From: Modicisalibacter muralis
GTDB lineage: Bacteria; Pseudomonadota; Gammaproteobacteria; Pseudomonadales; Halomonadaceae
NCBI RefSeq assembly: GCF_900102945.1
Contig: NZ_FNGI01000012.1
Span: 60,018 to 124,017, forward strand
Reading direction: 5' to 3'
DNA: 64,000 nucleotides
This document shows, piece by piece, positions 56,201-64,000 of the stretch (positions are counted from its first letter, which is position 1; each line of letters opens with the position of its first letter). The notes beneath the pieces are model-generated. The model was not told the DNA's origin. It made no database searches and saw only the letters and a list, made by a program, of their open reading frames with translations. A program made the translations under genes and the position numbers.

Positions 56201-57358
56201 GGCGGCTTCCTTGGTCGGCGGCTCGCCGGGGCGCATCATGCGGTAGATCTCGACCAACGCCTCGAGCGCGGAACGCGTGGTGTCCAGCTTCAGCGTATCG
56301 GAGATGAACGAACCGCAGTCCAGATCGTTGGTATATAGCGTTTCCAGCGTCTTGATACCGGCTTCGCCGAGCTTCTCGAGCAATTCCGGGGTGATCTCGG
56401 TGTTGCACACGCAGATCAGTTCGCCGGTCTTGGCATCGACCTGATCCTTGGCCAGGGTCTTGCCGTACAGGTACTCCATCGGCACCTCGAGACGATCGAG
56501 GCCCGACTTCTCCATCTGGCGGATATGCTTCTGGGTGATGCGGCGGCCTTCTTCGACGATCACGCTGCCGTCGATATCCTTGATATCGAAGATGGCGGTC
56601 TCGCCACGCAGGCGCGACGGCACCAGATCCACCGAGAAACCCTTCTTCTCGATATGGAAGGTGCTGGTCTCGAAGAAGGTATCGAGGATCTCCTCGGCAC
56701 TCATGCCCAGCGCACGCAGCAGCACGGTCGCCGGCAGCTTGCGGCGACGGTCGATGCGCACGAAGACGTTGTCCTTGGGATCGAACTCGAAATCCAGCCA
56801 GGAGCCACGGTAAGGAATCACCCGCGCGGAGTACAGGAGCTTGCCGGACGAGTGGCTCTTGCCCTTGTCGTGATCGAAGAACACACCCGGGCTGCGGTGC
56901 AGCTGGGAAACGATGACACGCTCGGTGCCATTGACGACGAAGGTGCCGTTCTCGGTCATCAGGGGGATCTCCCCCATGTAGACTTCCTGCTCCTTGATGT
57001 CCTTGATCGCCTTGTTCGACGATTCCTTGTCGTAGATGATCAGGCGGACCTTGACCCGCAACGGTGCCGAATAGGTGACACCACGCAGTTGGCATTCCTT
57101 GACGTCGAACGCCGGGGTACCGAAGCGATAGCTGACATACTCGAGCGCGGCGTTGCCGGAGAAACTCGAGATCGGGAACACGGACTTGAAAGCGGCATGC
57201 AGGCCGATTTCAAGACGCTCCTGCGGAGCACGGTCCTGCTGGAGGAAGTCATAATAGGAATCAAGCTGGATGGCCAGCAGGTAGGGCACATCCATCACTT
57301 GAGGCAGTTTGCCGAAATCCTTGCGGATGCGTTTTTTCTCAGTGTATGAGTAAGCCAT
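53282..57358 (-). CDS. rpoB: RNA polymerase beta subunit
   Basis: 1358 residues. The rifampicin-binding cluster reads [20 protein letters not shown] and onward [11 protein letters not shown], all wild-type, so no rifampicin-resistance change is seen. The C-terminal part with [20 protein letters not shown] and the end [15 protein letters not shown] match the family. Transcribed from the rplKAJL promoter region, reduced by the attenuator upstream. Confidence 0.98.
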   Translation of the reverse strand: MAYSYTEKKRIRKDFGKLPQVMDVPYLLAIQLDSYYDFLQQDRAPQERLEIGLHAAFKSVFPISSFSGNAALEYVSYRFGTPAFDVKECQLRGVTYSAPLRVKVRLIIYDKESSNKAIKDIKEQEVYMGEIPLMTENGTFVVNGTERVIVSQLHRSPGVFFDHDKGKSHSSGKLLYSARVIPYRGSWLDFEFDPKDNVFVRIDRRRKLPATVLLRALGMSAEEILDTFFETSTFHIEKKGFSVDLVPSRLRGETAIFDIKDIDGSVIVEEGRRITQKHIRQMEKSGLDRLEVPMEYLYGKTLAKDQVDAKTGELICVCNTEITPELLEKLGEAGIKTLETLYTNDLDCGSFISDTLKLDTTRSALEALVEIYRMMRPGEPPTKEAAETLFHNLFFTEDRYDLSGVGRMKFNRRLRRESDEGKGVLGNDDILAVLKELIGIRNGFGDVDDIDHLGNRRIRCVGEMAENQFRVGLVRVERAVKERLSMAESEGLMPQDLINAKPVAAAVKEFFGSSQLSQFMDQNNPLSEVTHKRRVSALGPGGLTRERAGFEVRDVHATHYGRLCPIETPEGPNIGLINSLATYSRTNSYGFLETPYRKVVDRQVTDEMVHLSAIEEGDFIIAQASATVDEGNKLIDDLVQVRHRGETTFMAPDKVTLMDVSPRQVVSVAAALIPFLEHDDANRALMGSNMQRQAVPTLRADKPLVGTGMERFVARDSGVCAVARRGGVIDSVDAKRIVVRINEDEIIGGEAGVDIYNLTKYIRSNQNTCMNQRPIVRTGDEVARGDILADGPSVDMGDLALGQNMRMAFMPWNGYNFEDSILVSERVVQEDRFTTIHIQELTCVSRDTKLGAEEITSDIPNVGESALSKLDEAGVVYIGAEVGAGDILVGKVTPKGETQLTPEEKLLRAIFGEKASDVKDTSLRAPTGVKGTIIDVQVFTRDGVEKDSRALSIEQMQLDEVRKDLQETYRIAEDATFERLKRTLDGQAVNGGPSLKKGDVLSLEYLDELPRQQWFKLRLQDEALNELLAQADEQLENRRKEMDERFEDKKRKLTQGDDLAPGVLKIVKVYLAVKRRIQPGDKMAGRHGNKGVISAIMPIEDMPFDDNGEPVDVVLNPLGVPSRMNVGQILETHLGMAARGLGMKIDHMLRDARKQQVAEIREFLGKIYNTPGTRHEDIDSLSDDEVIALARNLRGGVPMSSPVFDGAKEQEIKGLLKLADLPESGQMDLHDGRTGEKFDRPVTVGYMYMLKLNHLVDDKMHARSTGSYSLVTQQPLGGKAQFGGQRFGEMEVWALEAYGAAYTLQEMLTVKSDDVEGRTKMYKNIVDGDHAMQAGMPESFNVLVKEIRSLGIDIELEG

Positions 57359-57435
57359 CTGTATTCCCCAGCTTGTTCACCATGGGTGACCGATGCGTGG
57401 TCGGCTAGCCAACGGGGGCATCCCCGTCAGGCGCT

Positions 57436-57467
57436 GACGGCAAGCCTCCAAACAGAGGCTCGCCGTC
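57436..57467 (-). promoter_or_regulatory. hairpin in the rplL-rpoB spacer, possible RNase III site
   Basis: GACGGC pairs with GCCGTC and GCCTC with GAGGC across a 2x2 internal loop and a six-base loop. E. coli has an RNase III processing hairpin at the same place between rplL and rpoB; the assignment is by position. Confidence 0.5.
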
Positions 57468-57528
57468 GGAATTCGTCTAGTGCCATATTCGTAAGTGATG
57501 GGCTTACGACACAGCACTAGTGACAACA

Positions 57529-57563
57529 GAAAAAGGCCGGTAGCGGGCATCCCGCCACCAGCC
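57529..57563 (-). terminator. attenuator between rplL and rpoB
   Basis: GGCTGGTGGCGGG and CCCGCTACCGGCC pair with two mismatches around an ATG loop, followed by TTTTTC on the minus strand. It lies 41 bases after the rplL stop. As in E. coli it should let only part of the transcripts reach rpoBC. With the processing hairpin it explains the 246-base gap. Confidence 0.75.
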
Positions 57564-57604
57564 GTTGAAGCTTACGCAGTGCGTAAAGCCTCGGGGCACA
57601 AGGG

Positions 57605-57973
57605 TTACTTGAGCTCCACGGAGGCGCCAGCTTCTTCCAACTTGGTCTTGGCTGCTTCGGCGTCGTCCTTGGACAGGGCTTCCTTGATGGTCGCCGGCGC
57701 GCCGTCGACGGCACCCTTGGCTTCCTTCAAGCCCAGACCAGTGATTTCGCGAACGACCTTGATCACGTTGACCTTCTTGTCGCCGGCGGCGGTCAGAACC
57801 AGATCGAACTCGGTCTGCTCTTCAGCGACTTCGCCACCCGCAGCCGGACCGGCCACAACGGCGGCCGCAGCGGATACGCCGAACTTCTCTTCCATCGCCT
57901 CGACCAGCTCGGCGACTTCCATCACGGACATGTCGGCGACGGCGTTGATGATGTCTTCTTTGGTCAGTGCCAT
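57605..57973 (-). CDS. rplL: 50S ribosomal protein L7/L12
   Basis: 122 residues. N-terminal dimer domain (1-30), alanine-rich hinge ([18 protein letters not shown]) and C-terminal factor-binding domain ([20 protein letters not shown]). The stalk protein that recruits EF-Tu and EF-G. It follows rplJ by 92 bases. Confidence 0.98.
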   Translation of the reverse strand: MALTKEDIINAVADMSVMEVAELVEAMEEKFGVSAAAAVVAGPAAGGEVAEEQTEFDLVLTAAGDKKVNVIKVVREITGLGLKEAKGAVDGAPATIKEALSKDDAEAAKTKLEEAGASVELK

Positions 57974-58065
57974 GTTTGCTTTCCTAAACTTTGCGGAGCG
58001 CTCCCCGCGAGGGTTCGTGCGCTCGGTAACTGGGTAGTCGATTCAGGCTGCATGCAGCAGACCGC

Positions 58066-58566
58066 TCAGGCGGCTTCCTGCTTTTGATCACGCAGCGCGG
58101 CGAGGGTACGTACCAGCTTGCCGGCCGAAGCTTCCTTCATGACCGACATCAGCTTAGCAATCGCCTCGTCGTAGGTCGGCAACGTTGCCAGACGATCGAG
58201 ATCGGAAGCCGGGATCAGCTCACCTTCGTAGGCCAACGCCTTGACTTCGAAGTCCTTCTGGCCCTTGGCGAATTCCTTGAACAGGCGAGCGGCAGCGCCC
58301 GGATGCTCATAGGAGAAAGCCAGCAGGGTCGGACCCACGAAAGTCTCGTCGAGAACCTCCCAGGAGGTTCCAGACAGCGCACGGCGTGCCAGGGTGTTGC
58401 GTACAACACGGATCTGGACGCCATTCTCGCGGGCCTGTTTGCGCAGGTCGGTCATCGCGCCTACAGCCACACCGCGAGAATCGGCAACTACGACGGAGAG
58501 AGCGCCCTTGGCGGCTTCGCTGACCTCAGCAACAATTGCCTTCTTGTCTTCGAGACCTAGTGGCAC
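58066..58566 (-). CDS. rplJ: 50S ribosomal protein L10
   Basis: 166 residues from a GTG start ([20 protein letters not shown], first residue read as Met). GGAG lies eight bases before it. The frame stays open 85 codons upstream, but that part is the leader and shows no similarity. L10 anchors L7/L12 on the ribosome and represses its own operon. Confidence 0.95.
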   Translation of the reverse strand: MPLGLEDKKAIVAEVSEAAKGALSVVVADSRGVAVGAMTDLRKQARENGVQIRVVRNTLARRALSGTSWEVLDETFVGPTLLAFSYEHPGAAARLFKEFAKGQKDFEVKALAYEGELIPASDLDRLATLPTYDEAIAKLMSVMKEASAGKLVRTLAALRDQKQEAA

Positions 58567-58842
58567 AGTGTTCACTCCTTCGTGCCGGGGCAATGCATCA
58601 CGCAAACCCCGGTGGTTACCATCCCTCCCATTGCCCGAAGCAAGGGAGTCTTGGGTGATGGTGCTCACCAGCTTGCTGGCAGGCCACACCATCTGCGCAG
58701 GCGGCTCTTGCGAGACTGGCCAGGCCAGCGTCATCGAACCATTAAACCGCCACCTGGCGGCACCTGCGGTCTTTGACGGTGCCCCGCCGGCAGTTGTCGA
58801 AACAGCGCACGGGGACCGCAAAGTTACTGCCTTGGCGACACG
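58567..58842 (-). promoter_or_regulatory. L10 leader region
   Basis: 276 untranslated bases between rplA and rplJ, full of GC-rich hairpins. In many bacteria this stretch holds the L10(L12)4-binding RNA that controls rplJL translation, and length and position fit. The specific kink-turn was not traced base by base, so the call rests mainly on position. Confidence 0.55.
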
Positions 58843-59535
58843 TCAAGCCAACGCGGAGTGGTCGACGGTCAGACCCGGGCCCATGGTGGTGGACAGGGTC
58901 ATTTTCTTGAAGTACACACCCTTGGAAGTGCTGGGCTTGAGACGCTTGAGGTCGTTGACCAGCGCTTCCAGGTTGCCCCGGATGTCGTCGGCGGAGAAAT
59001 CCACCTTGCCCAGGGTGGTATGAATAATGCCGTTCTTGTCGGTACGGAAACGCACCTGACCGGCCTTGGCGTTCTTGACCGCCGTGGCGACATCGGGCGT
59101 CACGGTGCCAACCTTGGGGTTCGGCATCAGCCCGCGCGGGCCGAGGATCTGACCCAACTGGCCGACGACACGCATGGCATCCGGCGAAGCGATGACCACG
59201 TCGAAGTCCAAATTGCCCTTCTTGACCTGCTCGGCCAGCTCGTCCATGCCGACGATATCGGCACCGGCTTCCTTCGCCGCGTCGGCATTGGCGCCCTGGG
59301 TAAAGACGGCGACACGCACGTCCTTGCCGGTGCCGTTGGGCATGACGGTGGCGCCACGCACGACTTGGTCGGATTTGCGCGGATCGACGCCCAGGTTGAT
59401 GGCGACATCCAGCGACTCCTTGAACTTGACCTTGGACAGCTCACCGAGCAAAGCCACGGCCTCGTCGACGGAGTAAACCTTGGTGGTGTCGATCTTTTCA
59501 CGGATCATCTGCGCACGCTTGGACAGTTTAGCCAT
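58843..59535 (-). CDS. rplA: 50S ribosomal protein L1
   Basis: 230 residues starting [20 protein letters not shown], with the rRNA-contact segments [21 protein letters not shown] (in part) and [15 protein letters not shown]. Moves with the L1 stalk to release E-site tRNA and represses rplKA. Two bases separate it from the rplK stop. Confidence 0.98.
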   Translation of the reverse strand: MAKLSKRAQMIREKIDTTKVYSVDEAVALLGELSKVKFKESLDVAINLGVDPRKSDQVVRGATVMPNGTGKDVRVAVFTQGANADAAKEAGADIVGMDELAEQVKKGNLDFDVVIASPDAMRVVGQLGQILGPRGLMPNPKVGTVTPDVATAVKNAKAGQVRFRTDKNGIIHTTLGKVDFSADDIRGNLEALVNDLKRLKPSTSKGVYFKKMTLSTTMGPGLTVDHSALA

Positions 59536-59537
59536 GA

Positions 59538-59969
59538 TCAAAGACCCTCCACGTTGAGGCCCATGCTACGGGCGCTGCCGGCGATGGTACGCACGGCGGC
59601 AGCGAGGTCGCCAGCCGTCAGGTCCGGCTCCTTGGTCTTGGCGATTTCTTCGAGCTGCTCGCGAGTCACGGTGCCGACCTTTTTCTTGTTCGGCTCACCG
59701 GAGCCGGACTTGATGCCAGCGGCCTTCTTCAGCAGGACGGCGGCCGGCGGCGTCTTGGTGACGAAGGTGAAGCTGCGATCGGAATAGACGGTAATCACCA
59801 CCGGCGTCGGCAGGCCCGGCTCGATATCCTGAGTCTCGGCGTTGAACGCCTTGCAGAACTCCATGATATTGACGCCGTGCTGACCCAACGCGGGGCCGAC
59901 GGGAGGACTCGGATTGGCCTTGCCCGCTGCAACCTGCAGCTTGATGTAGGCCTGAACTTTCTTAGCCAT
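59538..59969 (-). CDS. rplK: 50S ribosomal protein L11
   Basis: 143 residues: [20 protein letters not shown] with the proline-rich [18 protein letters not shown], the thiostrepton-region domain, and the C-terminal rRNA-binding domain [18 protein letters not shown]. The 108-base gap to nusG is GC-rich and probably holds the L1-binding leader. Confidence 0.98.
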   Translation of the reverse strand: MAKKVQAYIKLQVAAGKANPSPPVGPALGQHGVNIMEFCKAFNAETQDIEPGLPTPVVITVYSDRSFTFVTKTPPAAVLLKKAAGIKSGSGEPNKKKVGTVTREQLEEIAKTKEPDLTAGDLAAAVRTIAGSARSMGLNVEGL

Positions 59970-60077
59970 GTTACACTCCAGTTGGGTAGTAGCGCCTTGC
60001 GGCTCCCCGGGTTAACGAACCGCCTCGGCGGCCCGATGAAATTCTTGCGTTGCCAAAGCGCGGCGAAATAGCCAGGC

Positions 60078-60611
60078 TCAGTCCTTCTCGACTTGAGCGA
60101 ACTCCAGCTCGACCGGCGTGGCACGACCGAAAATCAGCACGCTGACTTGCAGACGACTCTTCTCGTAGTTGACCTCTTCGACGACCCCGTTGAAGTCAGC
60201 AAAAGGCCCATCGGCGACACGCACCACCTCGCCCGGCTCGAACAGCGTCTTGGGACGCGGCTTATCGGTACCATCCTGCACACGCATCAGGATGGCGTCG
60301 GCCTCTTTCGGTGTAATCGGCGCCGGCTTCTCCGGCGTACCGCCGATGAAACCCATGACGCGCGGTGTCTCATTGACCAGGTGCCAGGTCTGATCGTTCA
60401 TTTCCATTTCGACCAGCACGTAGCCCGGATAGAACTTGCGCTCGCTTTTACGGCGCTTGCCTTCACGCATCTCGACGACTTCTTCGGTCGGCACCAGGAT
60501 CTCGCCGAACTGATCCTCCATGTCATAAAGCTTCACGCGCTCGATCAACGAGCGCATGACATGCTTTTCGAAGCCGGAATAGGCGTGTACGACGTACCAA
60601 CGCTTGGACAT
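60078..60611 (-). CDS. nusG: transcription elongation/antitermination factor NusG
   Basis: 177 residues. The NGN domain starts [20 protein letters not shown] and contains [12 protein letters not shown]; the KOW domain has [20 protein letters not shown], which binds Rho or S10. Located between secE and rplK, eight bases after secE. Confidence 0.98.
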   Translation of the reverse strand: MSKRWYVVHAYSGFEKHVMRSLIERVKLYDMEDQFGEILVPTEEVVEMREGKRRKSERKFYPGYVLVEMEMNDQTWHLVNETPRVMGFIGGTPEKPAPITPKEADAILMRVQDGTDKPRPKTLFEPGEVVRVADGPFADFNGVVEEVNYEKSRLQVSVLIFGRATPVELEFAQVEKD

Positions 60612-60619
60612 GGAATCTC

Positions 60620-60988
60620 CTAACCAATGATGCCGGACATCGCCCAGCCCAGAAGGGTGTCAATGAGCCATAGCATCAAGCCGACCAGCAACACTGCAAC
60701 CAGTACAATCGCCGTCGTCTGAATGGTTTCCTGACGCGTCGGCCAGACCACGCGCTGGATTTCCTTGCGCGAACTACGCGCCAGCTCAGATAAACTGCGC
60801 CCCTTGGTGGTAGTCAACGCCAGGGCGGCGGCGGCAAGACCCAGCGCCACCACACCGAGGACGCGGTACAGCAAAGCCTGCTCGGCGAAATAGGAATTGC
60901 CGACCACGGCAAGCACGACGAGAATGGTGACGACCGCCCACTTGAGACCATCATGGCGCGACCCCTGCACCTCGGCGTTATGCTTCAT
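60620..60988 (-). CDS. secE: protein translocase subunit SecE
   Basis: 122 residues with three membrane helices (about 17-37, 40-60 and 92-116), the three-helix form of gammaproteobacteria. The conserved cytoplasmic amphipathic part [20 protein letters not shown] precedes the last helix. The ATG has AGGAG upstream. It follows tRNA-Trp by 70 bases and probably shares its transcript. Confidence 0.96.
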   Translation of the reverse strand: MKHNAEVQGSRHDGLKWAVVTILVVLAVVGNSYFAEQALLYRVLGVVALGLAAAALALTTTKGRSLSELARSSRKEIQRVVWPTRQETIQTTAIVLVAVLLVGLMLWLIDTLLGWAMSGIIG

Positions 60989-61058
60989 GACGACGAACTC
61001 CTCAAGGTGCGGCAAATAAAAAGACGAAATTATAAAAGGATGCCAACCTGGGGAAGGC

Positions 61059-61134
<76 letters not shown>

Positions 61135-61185
61135 GTATCAACTGGCGCAGCATCTCTTGCAGACGGCTGCACAACAGCGGGCAAG

Positions 61186-61214
61186 ATCATAACGGACACG
61201 GCCCGCGCTGACAA
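61186..61214 (-). promoter_or_regulatory. sigma-70 promoter of tRNA-Trp-secE-nusG
   Basis: TTGTCA, 17 bases, TATGAT on the minus strand, about 50 bases before tRNA-Trp. With the upstream terminator it forms a separate transcription unit. Confidence 0.7.
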
Positions 61215-61231
61215 CCCCTCGAGAACAGGAA

Positions 61232-61258
61232 AGAAAAAGGCGAGCCAGTTGCTCGCCC
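61232..61258 (-). terminator. terminator after tRNA-Thr
   Basis: GGCGAGC pairs with GCTCGCC around AACTG, followed by TTTTTC on the minus strand, eight bases after the tRNA-Thr CCA end. It closes the Tyr-Gly-Thr tRNA unit. Confidence 0.88.
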
Positions 61259-61266
61259 TTTCCAAT

Positions 61267-61341
61267 TGGAGCTCATGGACGGATTTGAACCGTCGACCTC
61301 ACCCTTACCAAGGGTGTGCTCTACCCCTGAGCTACATGAGC
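61267..61341 (-). tRNA. tRNA-Thr(GGT)
   Basis: 75 bases with encoded CCA. Acceptor GCTCATG pairs with CATGAGC; anticodon stem CACCC/GGGTG with loop TTGGTAA, anticodon GGT. Third of three clustered tRNA genes. Confidence 0.97.
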
Positions 61342-61386
61342 GAAACGCTTCACACACGACACACAGCCGCTTGCATCACAAAACAC

Positions 61387-61460
<74 letters not shown>

Positions 61461-61507
61461 CGACCCACTCTTGCAACCGACCCGACGACAGCGTATCGGC
61501 AATGATC

Positions 61508-61592
<85 letters not shown>

Positions 61593-61605
61593 AACGTGGC
61601 GGCAA

Positions 61606-61633
61606 ATTCTACCGCCTGAGCACGCAGTGTCAA
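61606..61633 (-). promoter_or_regulatory. sigma-70 promoter of the Tyr-Gly-Thr tRNA unit
   Basis: TTGACA, 16 bases, TAGAAT on the minus strand, followed by a GC-rich discriminator (GCCGCC) as in stringently controlled stable-RNA promoters. About 14 bases before tRNA-Tyr. Confidence 0.8.
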
Positions 61634-61708
61634 GTGCTTGTTAATCAGCCACTTGCATTTTCCAGACGAACCGCCCAGAACCGCTGCCTCAGAACGCGGC
61701 GAATTGTG

Positions 61709-62548
61709 TCAAAGCAGCATTGAGAATGCAAGCGCGGCCCGGATCTTTTCCAGCGAAACCGGAGGAGGCACGCGTGGCGCACCCGACATACGCCCGGCGC
61801 GCTCGGCAGCGGTCAAGGGGAAACTGGCTTCGAGCCCGGCATAGACCATGTCCGGCCACAGCGCGTGCGGAACGCGGATTCCCCGCGATACCACCCGCGC
61901 ATCACCGCCGGTCAACAGCAGCGGAAGCGCTACGCCCTCGCGGTCGCAAACCTCACTGTAAATACGATTGACGGCACTCACTGCCGCCATGTAAATGCCA
62001 TGATTGACGGCTTCGACGGTATTTCGGCCGGGTGCCAGCAGTTCATCGGCCTCACTGTCGGGATCGATCGCCACGTTGCGGGTGCCTAGCTTGAGGCTCT
62101 CCTTCATCAGACGCAGCCCGGGAATGATATACCCGCCAAGATGGCGCCCACCCGGCAGTACGAAGTCGATGGTAATGGCGCTGCCACAATCGACACTGCA
62201 ACAGCCACCGGTCAACTGATAGCCAGCCAAGGCACCCATCCAACGATCCACGCCCAACCGACCGGGCTCACGGTAACCACAACTCACGCCGAGCGCCTCG
62301 GGCATTGAGCGCGCGACATGCACCGCGCCGACCTGACGCCGCAGCAGCGCTACCGTGTTATCCAGCACCGCGCGGCGCGCCACACTCGATATGCGCACCG
62401 CACTGACCACGTCCAGGTCGGGGATATCCGGACCGGGACGCCACTCCTCCCGGGTCCATACCGCACCGCGCGAGCGAATCTCGCTACTCGCGATGTCCTT
62501 GAGGCGCCATTTTGACAAGGTGTTGCCGATATCGAGATCGAGAATCAT
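61709..62548 (-). CDS. coaX: type III pantothenate kinase
   Basis: Phosphorylates pantothenate, the first step of coenzyme A synthesis. 279 residues with the family motifs in order: LDIGNTLSKW (phosphate 1 loop), GVDRWMGA, DCGSAITIDFV (phosphate 2), HLGGYIIPG and LTGGDA. Its ATG overlaps the birA stop as ATGA, the usual birA-coaX pairing. The C-terminal tail (SLEKIRAALAFSML) is family-variable. Confidence 0.95.
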   Translation of the reverse strand: MILDLDIGNTLSKWRLKDIASSEIRSRGAVWTREEWRPGPDIPDLDVVSAVRISSVARRAVLDNTVALLRRQVGAVHVARSMPEALGVSCGYREPGRLGVDRWMGALAGYQLTGGCCSVDCGSAITIDFVLPGGRHLGGYIIPGLRLMKESLKLGTRNVAIDPDSEADELLAPGRNTVEAVNHGIYMAAVSAVNRIYSEVCDREGVALPLLLTGGDARVVSRGIRVPHALWPDMVYAGLEASFPLTAAERAGRMSGAPRVPPPVSLEKIRAALAFSMLL

Positions 62549-63525
62549 GGCCGCCCACGCAAGCTGATTTCCCCGCCCACCAGGCGCTGCAGCTCACCGC
62601 CGCGATATACCAGCAGGTTGCCTGAATCGTCGACGCCTTCGGCCATGGCGACATAGCGCCCGCCGCCCTGGATGACGTCGACCTCGCGACCGGCATGCGC
62701 ATTACGCTGGTTCCACGCCGCCTGCCAAGCAGTGAAGCGTGACTGCTCGAAACCGGCCAGCAGTTCGAGCAGCGCCTCGATCAGTTCGGCGGCGAGGGCA
62801 TTGCGCGAAATGCCGGGCGCGCCATCGACGACTGCGGCCACCGGCTGGTCCAGCTGGCGCCGCACGTTGCCGGGCAGGTCGACGTTGAGCCCGATACCGA
62901 CCACGACTTCACAAGGGCCCGCCGCATCGCCACTGAGCTCAAGCAGGATGCCGGCCAGCTTGCGCGGCTCTCCGTCAGCCACGAGCAGCACATCATTGGG
63001 CCACTTGAGCGCGATATCGAGTCCATGCCGCTCAAGTACCTGCGCCGTGGCCACACCGACCGCCAGACTCAGCCCCTCCAGCACCGCGGCGCCGCCCTCG
63101 AATCGCCAGCCGATCGACAACAGCAGGCTGCGCCCCCAGGGGCTCGCCCATTGGCGTCCGCGGCGTCCGCGACCCGCGCTCTGGCTCTCCGCCAAGCAGG
63201 CCTCGGCATGCCCGGCGCCGTGGCGGAAGCGTTCATGCAGGAAGAGATTGGTCGATGGGAGGGACTCCTCGACGAACAGGCGTGCCAAGTAACGACGGGA
63301 GTCCCGTGATAACGCCGCGATAATCGCCGGACCATCGAGCAGTTCCAGCGGCGAAGCCAGGCGGTAACCTCGCCCCTTGACCGCCTCCAGCGGGATATCC
63401 ATTGCCTCGAGTTTCTTGAGCTGCTTCCACACTGCCGTGCGCGACACGCCCAGGTGCTCGCCCAACTGCTCGCCCGAGTGGTAATCGCCGTCGCCCAGCA
63501 GGCGGATCAGGTCACCGATCGTCAT
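62545..63525 (-). CDS. birA: bifunctional biotin-protein ligase/repressor BirA
   Basis: 326 residues. The N-terminal winged helix (SGEQLGEHLGVSRTAVWKQL) binds DNA at biotin operators; the central ligase domain has the biotinyl-AMP loop SAGRGRRGRQW and ALKWPNDVLL; the C-terminal SH3-like domain ends GGEISLRGRP. Attaches biotin to acetyl-CoA carboxylase and represses transcription in its holo form. Coupled to coaX. Confidence 0.95.
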   Translation of the reverse strand: MTIGDLIRLLGDGDYHSGEQLGEHLGVSRTAVWKQLKKLEAMDIPLEAVKGRGYRLASPLELLDGPAIIAALSRDSRRYLARLFVEESLPSTNLFLHERFRHGAGHAEACLAESQSAGRGRRGRQWASPWGRSLLLSIGWRFEGGAAVLEGLSLAVGVATAQVLERHGLDIALKWPNDVLLVADGEPRKLAGILLELSGDAAGPCEVVVGIGLNVDLPGNVRRQLDQPVAAVVDGAPGISRNALAAELIEALLELLAGFEQSRFTAWQAAWNQRNAHAGREVDVIQGGGRYVAMAEGVDDSGNLLVYRGGELQRLVGGEISLRGRP

Positions 63526-63623
63526 GTATCGCGCCCCGTCGGAAAACCGACATTCTAGCGGAAGCCGCTACCCGGCGGGAACGTTAGCGACCAAAGTGGA
63601 CATCAGCTTAATTTTCTCCCCCG

Positions 63624-63657
63624 CAAAAAAATACCCCAGCCGTTGGGCTGGGGTATC
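63624..63657 (-). terminator. rRNA operon terminator
   Basis: ATACCCCAGC pairs with GCTGGGGTAT around CCAACG, followed by TTTTTT on the minus strand, ten bases after the 5S end. Confidence 0.9.
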
Positions 63658-63666
63658 GGTGAAGAT

Positions 63667-63783
63667 GCCTGACGATGACCTACTCTCGCATGGGGAGGCC
63701 CCACACTACCATCGGCGCTGAGCGGTTTCACTGCTGAGTTCGGCATGGGGTCAGGTGGGACCCGCTCGCTATGGTCGTCAGGC
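63667..63783 (-). rRNA. rrf: 5S ribosomal RNA
   Basis: About 117 bases. Terminal helix GCCTGACG with CGTCAGGC; loop A-B region with CCCACCTGACCCCATGCCGA and the 3' part GCGAGAGTAGGTCATCG are typical gammaproteobacterial 5S. Ends may be off by one or two bases. Confidence 0.97.
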
Positions 63784-64000
63784 GTAAACTGGTGTCGCGT
63801 GGTGGCTTGAGGGCTGATCGTGATCGTGCTTTCGATCGCGACCCGACGCTCGACGCTGCCCGCCACGGGACTGTCTTAACAAATGAATCAAGCTGACTCG
63901 ATACGACTCGACGTATCCGCTTATCGGTCATCGCAGGGGTGACTCGCTGTTGCTCGGCGCGAGCTTCTCACGCGCCTCGCCTGCAAACCCCTTGGGTGTT
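63784..64000 (-). other. 23S-5S spacer of an rRNA operon
   Basis: 217 bases with no gene. The stretch at the very end (minus strand AACACCCAAGGGG) resembles the sequence that follows the 23S 3' end in related bacteria, so the 23S gene should begin just outside the window. No tRNA lies in this spacer. Confidence 0.65.

Noticed and set aside
54662..56338. Plus-strand frame opposite rpoB
   Set aside because: Antisense shadow with no family similarity.
58567..58821. N-terminal extension of rplJ
   Set aside because: Covers the L10 leader; no similarity to L10 and no better ribosome site.

Overview
The window looks like a piece of chromosome from a halophilic or marine gammaproteobacterium, most likely Halomonas or a close relative. 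The reasons are high GC, the gammaproteobacterial secE-nusG-rplKAJL-rpoBC-str-S10-spc-alpha gene order, and the YajR-type MFS/ssb/uvrA neighbourhood. The genus is an inference from gene content and protein similarity; no search was possible. No mobile element, phage gene or CRISPR array was seen.

Layout. (1) 1-6.6 kb: the 3' part of fabB, a plsC acyltransferase coupled to a degenerate RmlD-like protein, an SMP-30 family hydrolase, a lemA-TPM-TPM operon, and a parvulin gene that closes the nitrate reductase operon. (2) 6.6-13.4 kb: narGHJI on the minus strand behind a well-placed FNR box. (3) 13.7-25.3 kb: an anaerobic/nitric-oxide island. It holds a small PpyR-like membrane protein, an Fnr/Anr regulator, an orphan SdhB-like iron-sulfur protein and a hemerythrin protein. 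It also holds a minus-strand row hmp-nnrS-CZB protein-sirB2-norR, a second divergent norR, and a TehA-type transporter. (4) 25.4-30.4 kb: ssb, a YajR-like MFS transporter and uvrA. (5) 30.5-61 kb: one uninterrupted minus-strand run of translation and transcription genes from secE to rplQ, including rpmJ (37 codons). (6) 61-64 kb: four tRNA genes (Trp, Thr, Gly, Tyr), coaX, birA, and 5S rRNA with its terminator. The window ends in the 23S-5S spacer of an rRNA operon.

How it fits together. NarGHJI reduces nitrate to nitrite under control of the nearby Fnr protein, and nitric oxide is a by-product. Two NorR-type sigma-54 activators, both with intact NO-sensing GAF residues, sit next to NO-detoxification genes. 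Three sigma-54 (-24/-12) promoters can be read: before the ppyR-like gene, before the hemerythrin gene and before hmp. The hemerythrin promoter has three exact GGT-N7-ACC sites. The ppyR-like promoter has weaker GT-N7-AC sites at the same distances. This suggests one NO-responsive regulon spread across the island. Its less familiar members (the cytoplasmic CZB chemotaxis-like protein, SirB2, and the SdhB paralog coupled to fnr) are the most interesting parts of the window. The rest is conserved housekeeping sequence; the main oddities there are the absence of the usual second tuf gene between tRNA-Thr and tRNA-Trp and a 23-bp hairpin before rpsM.
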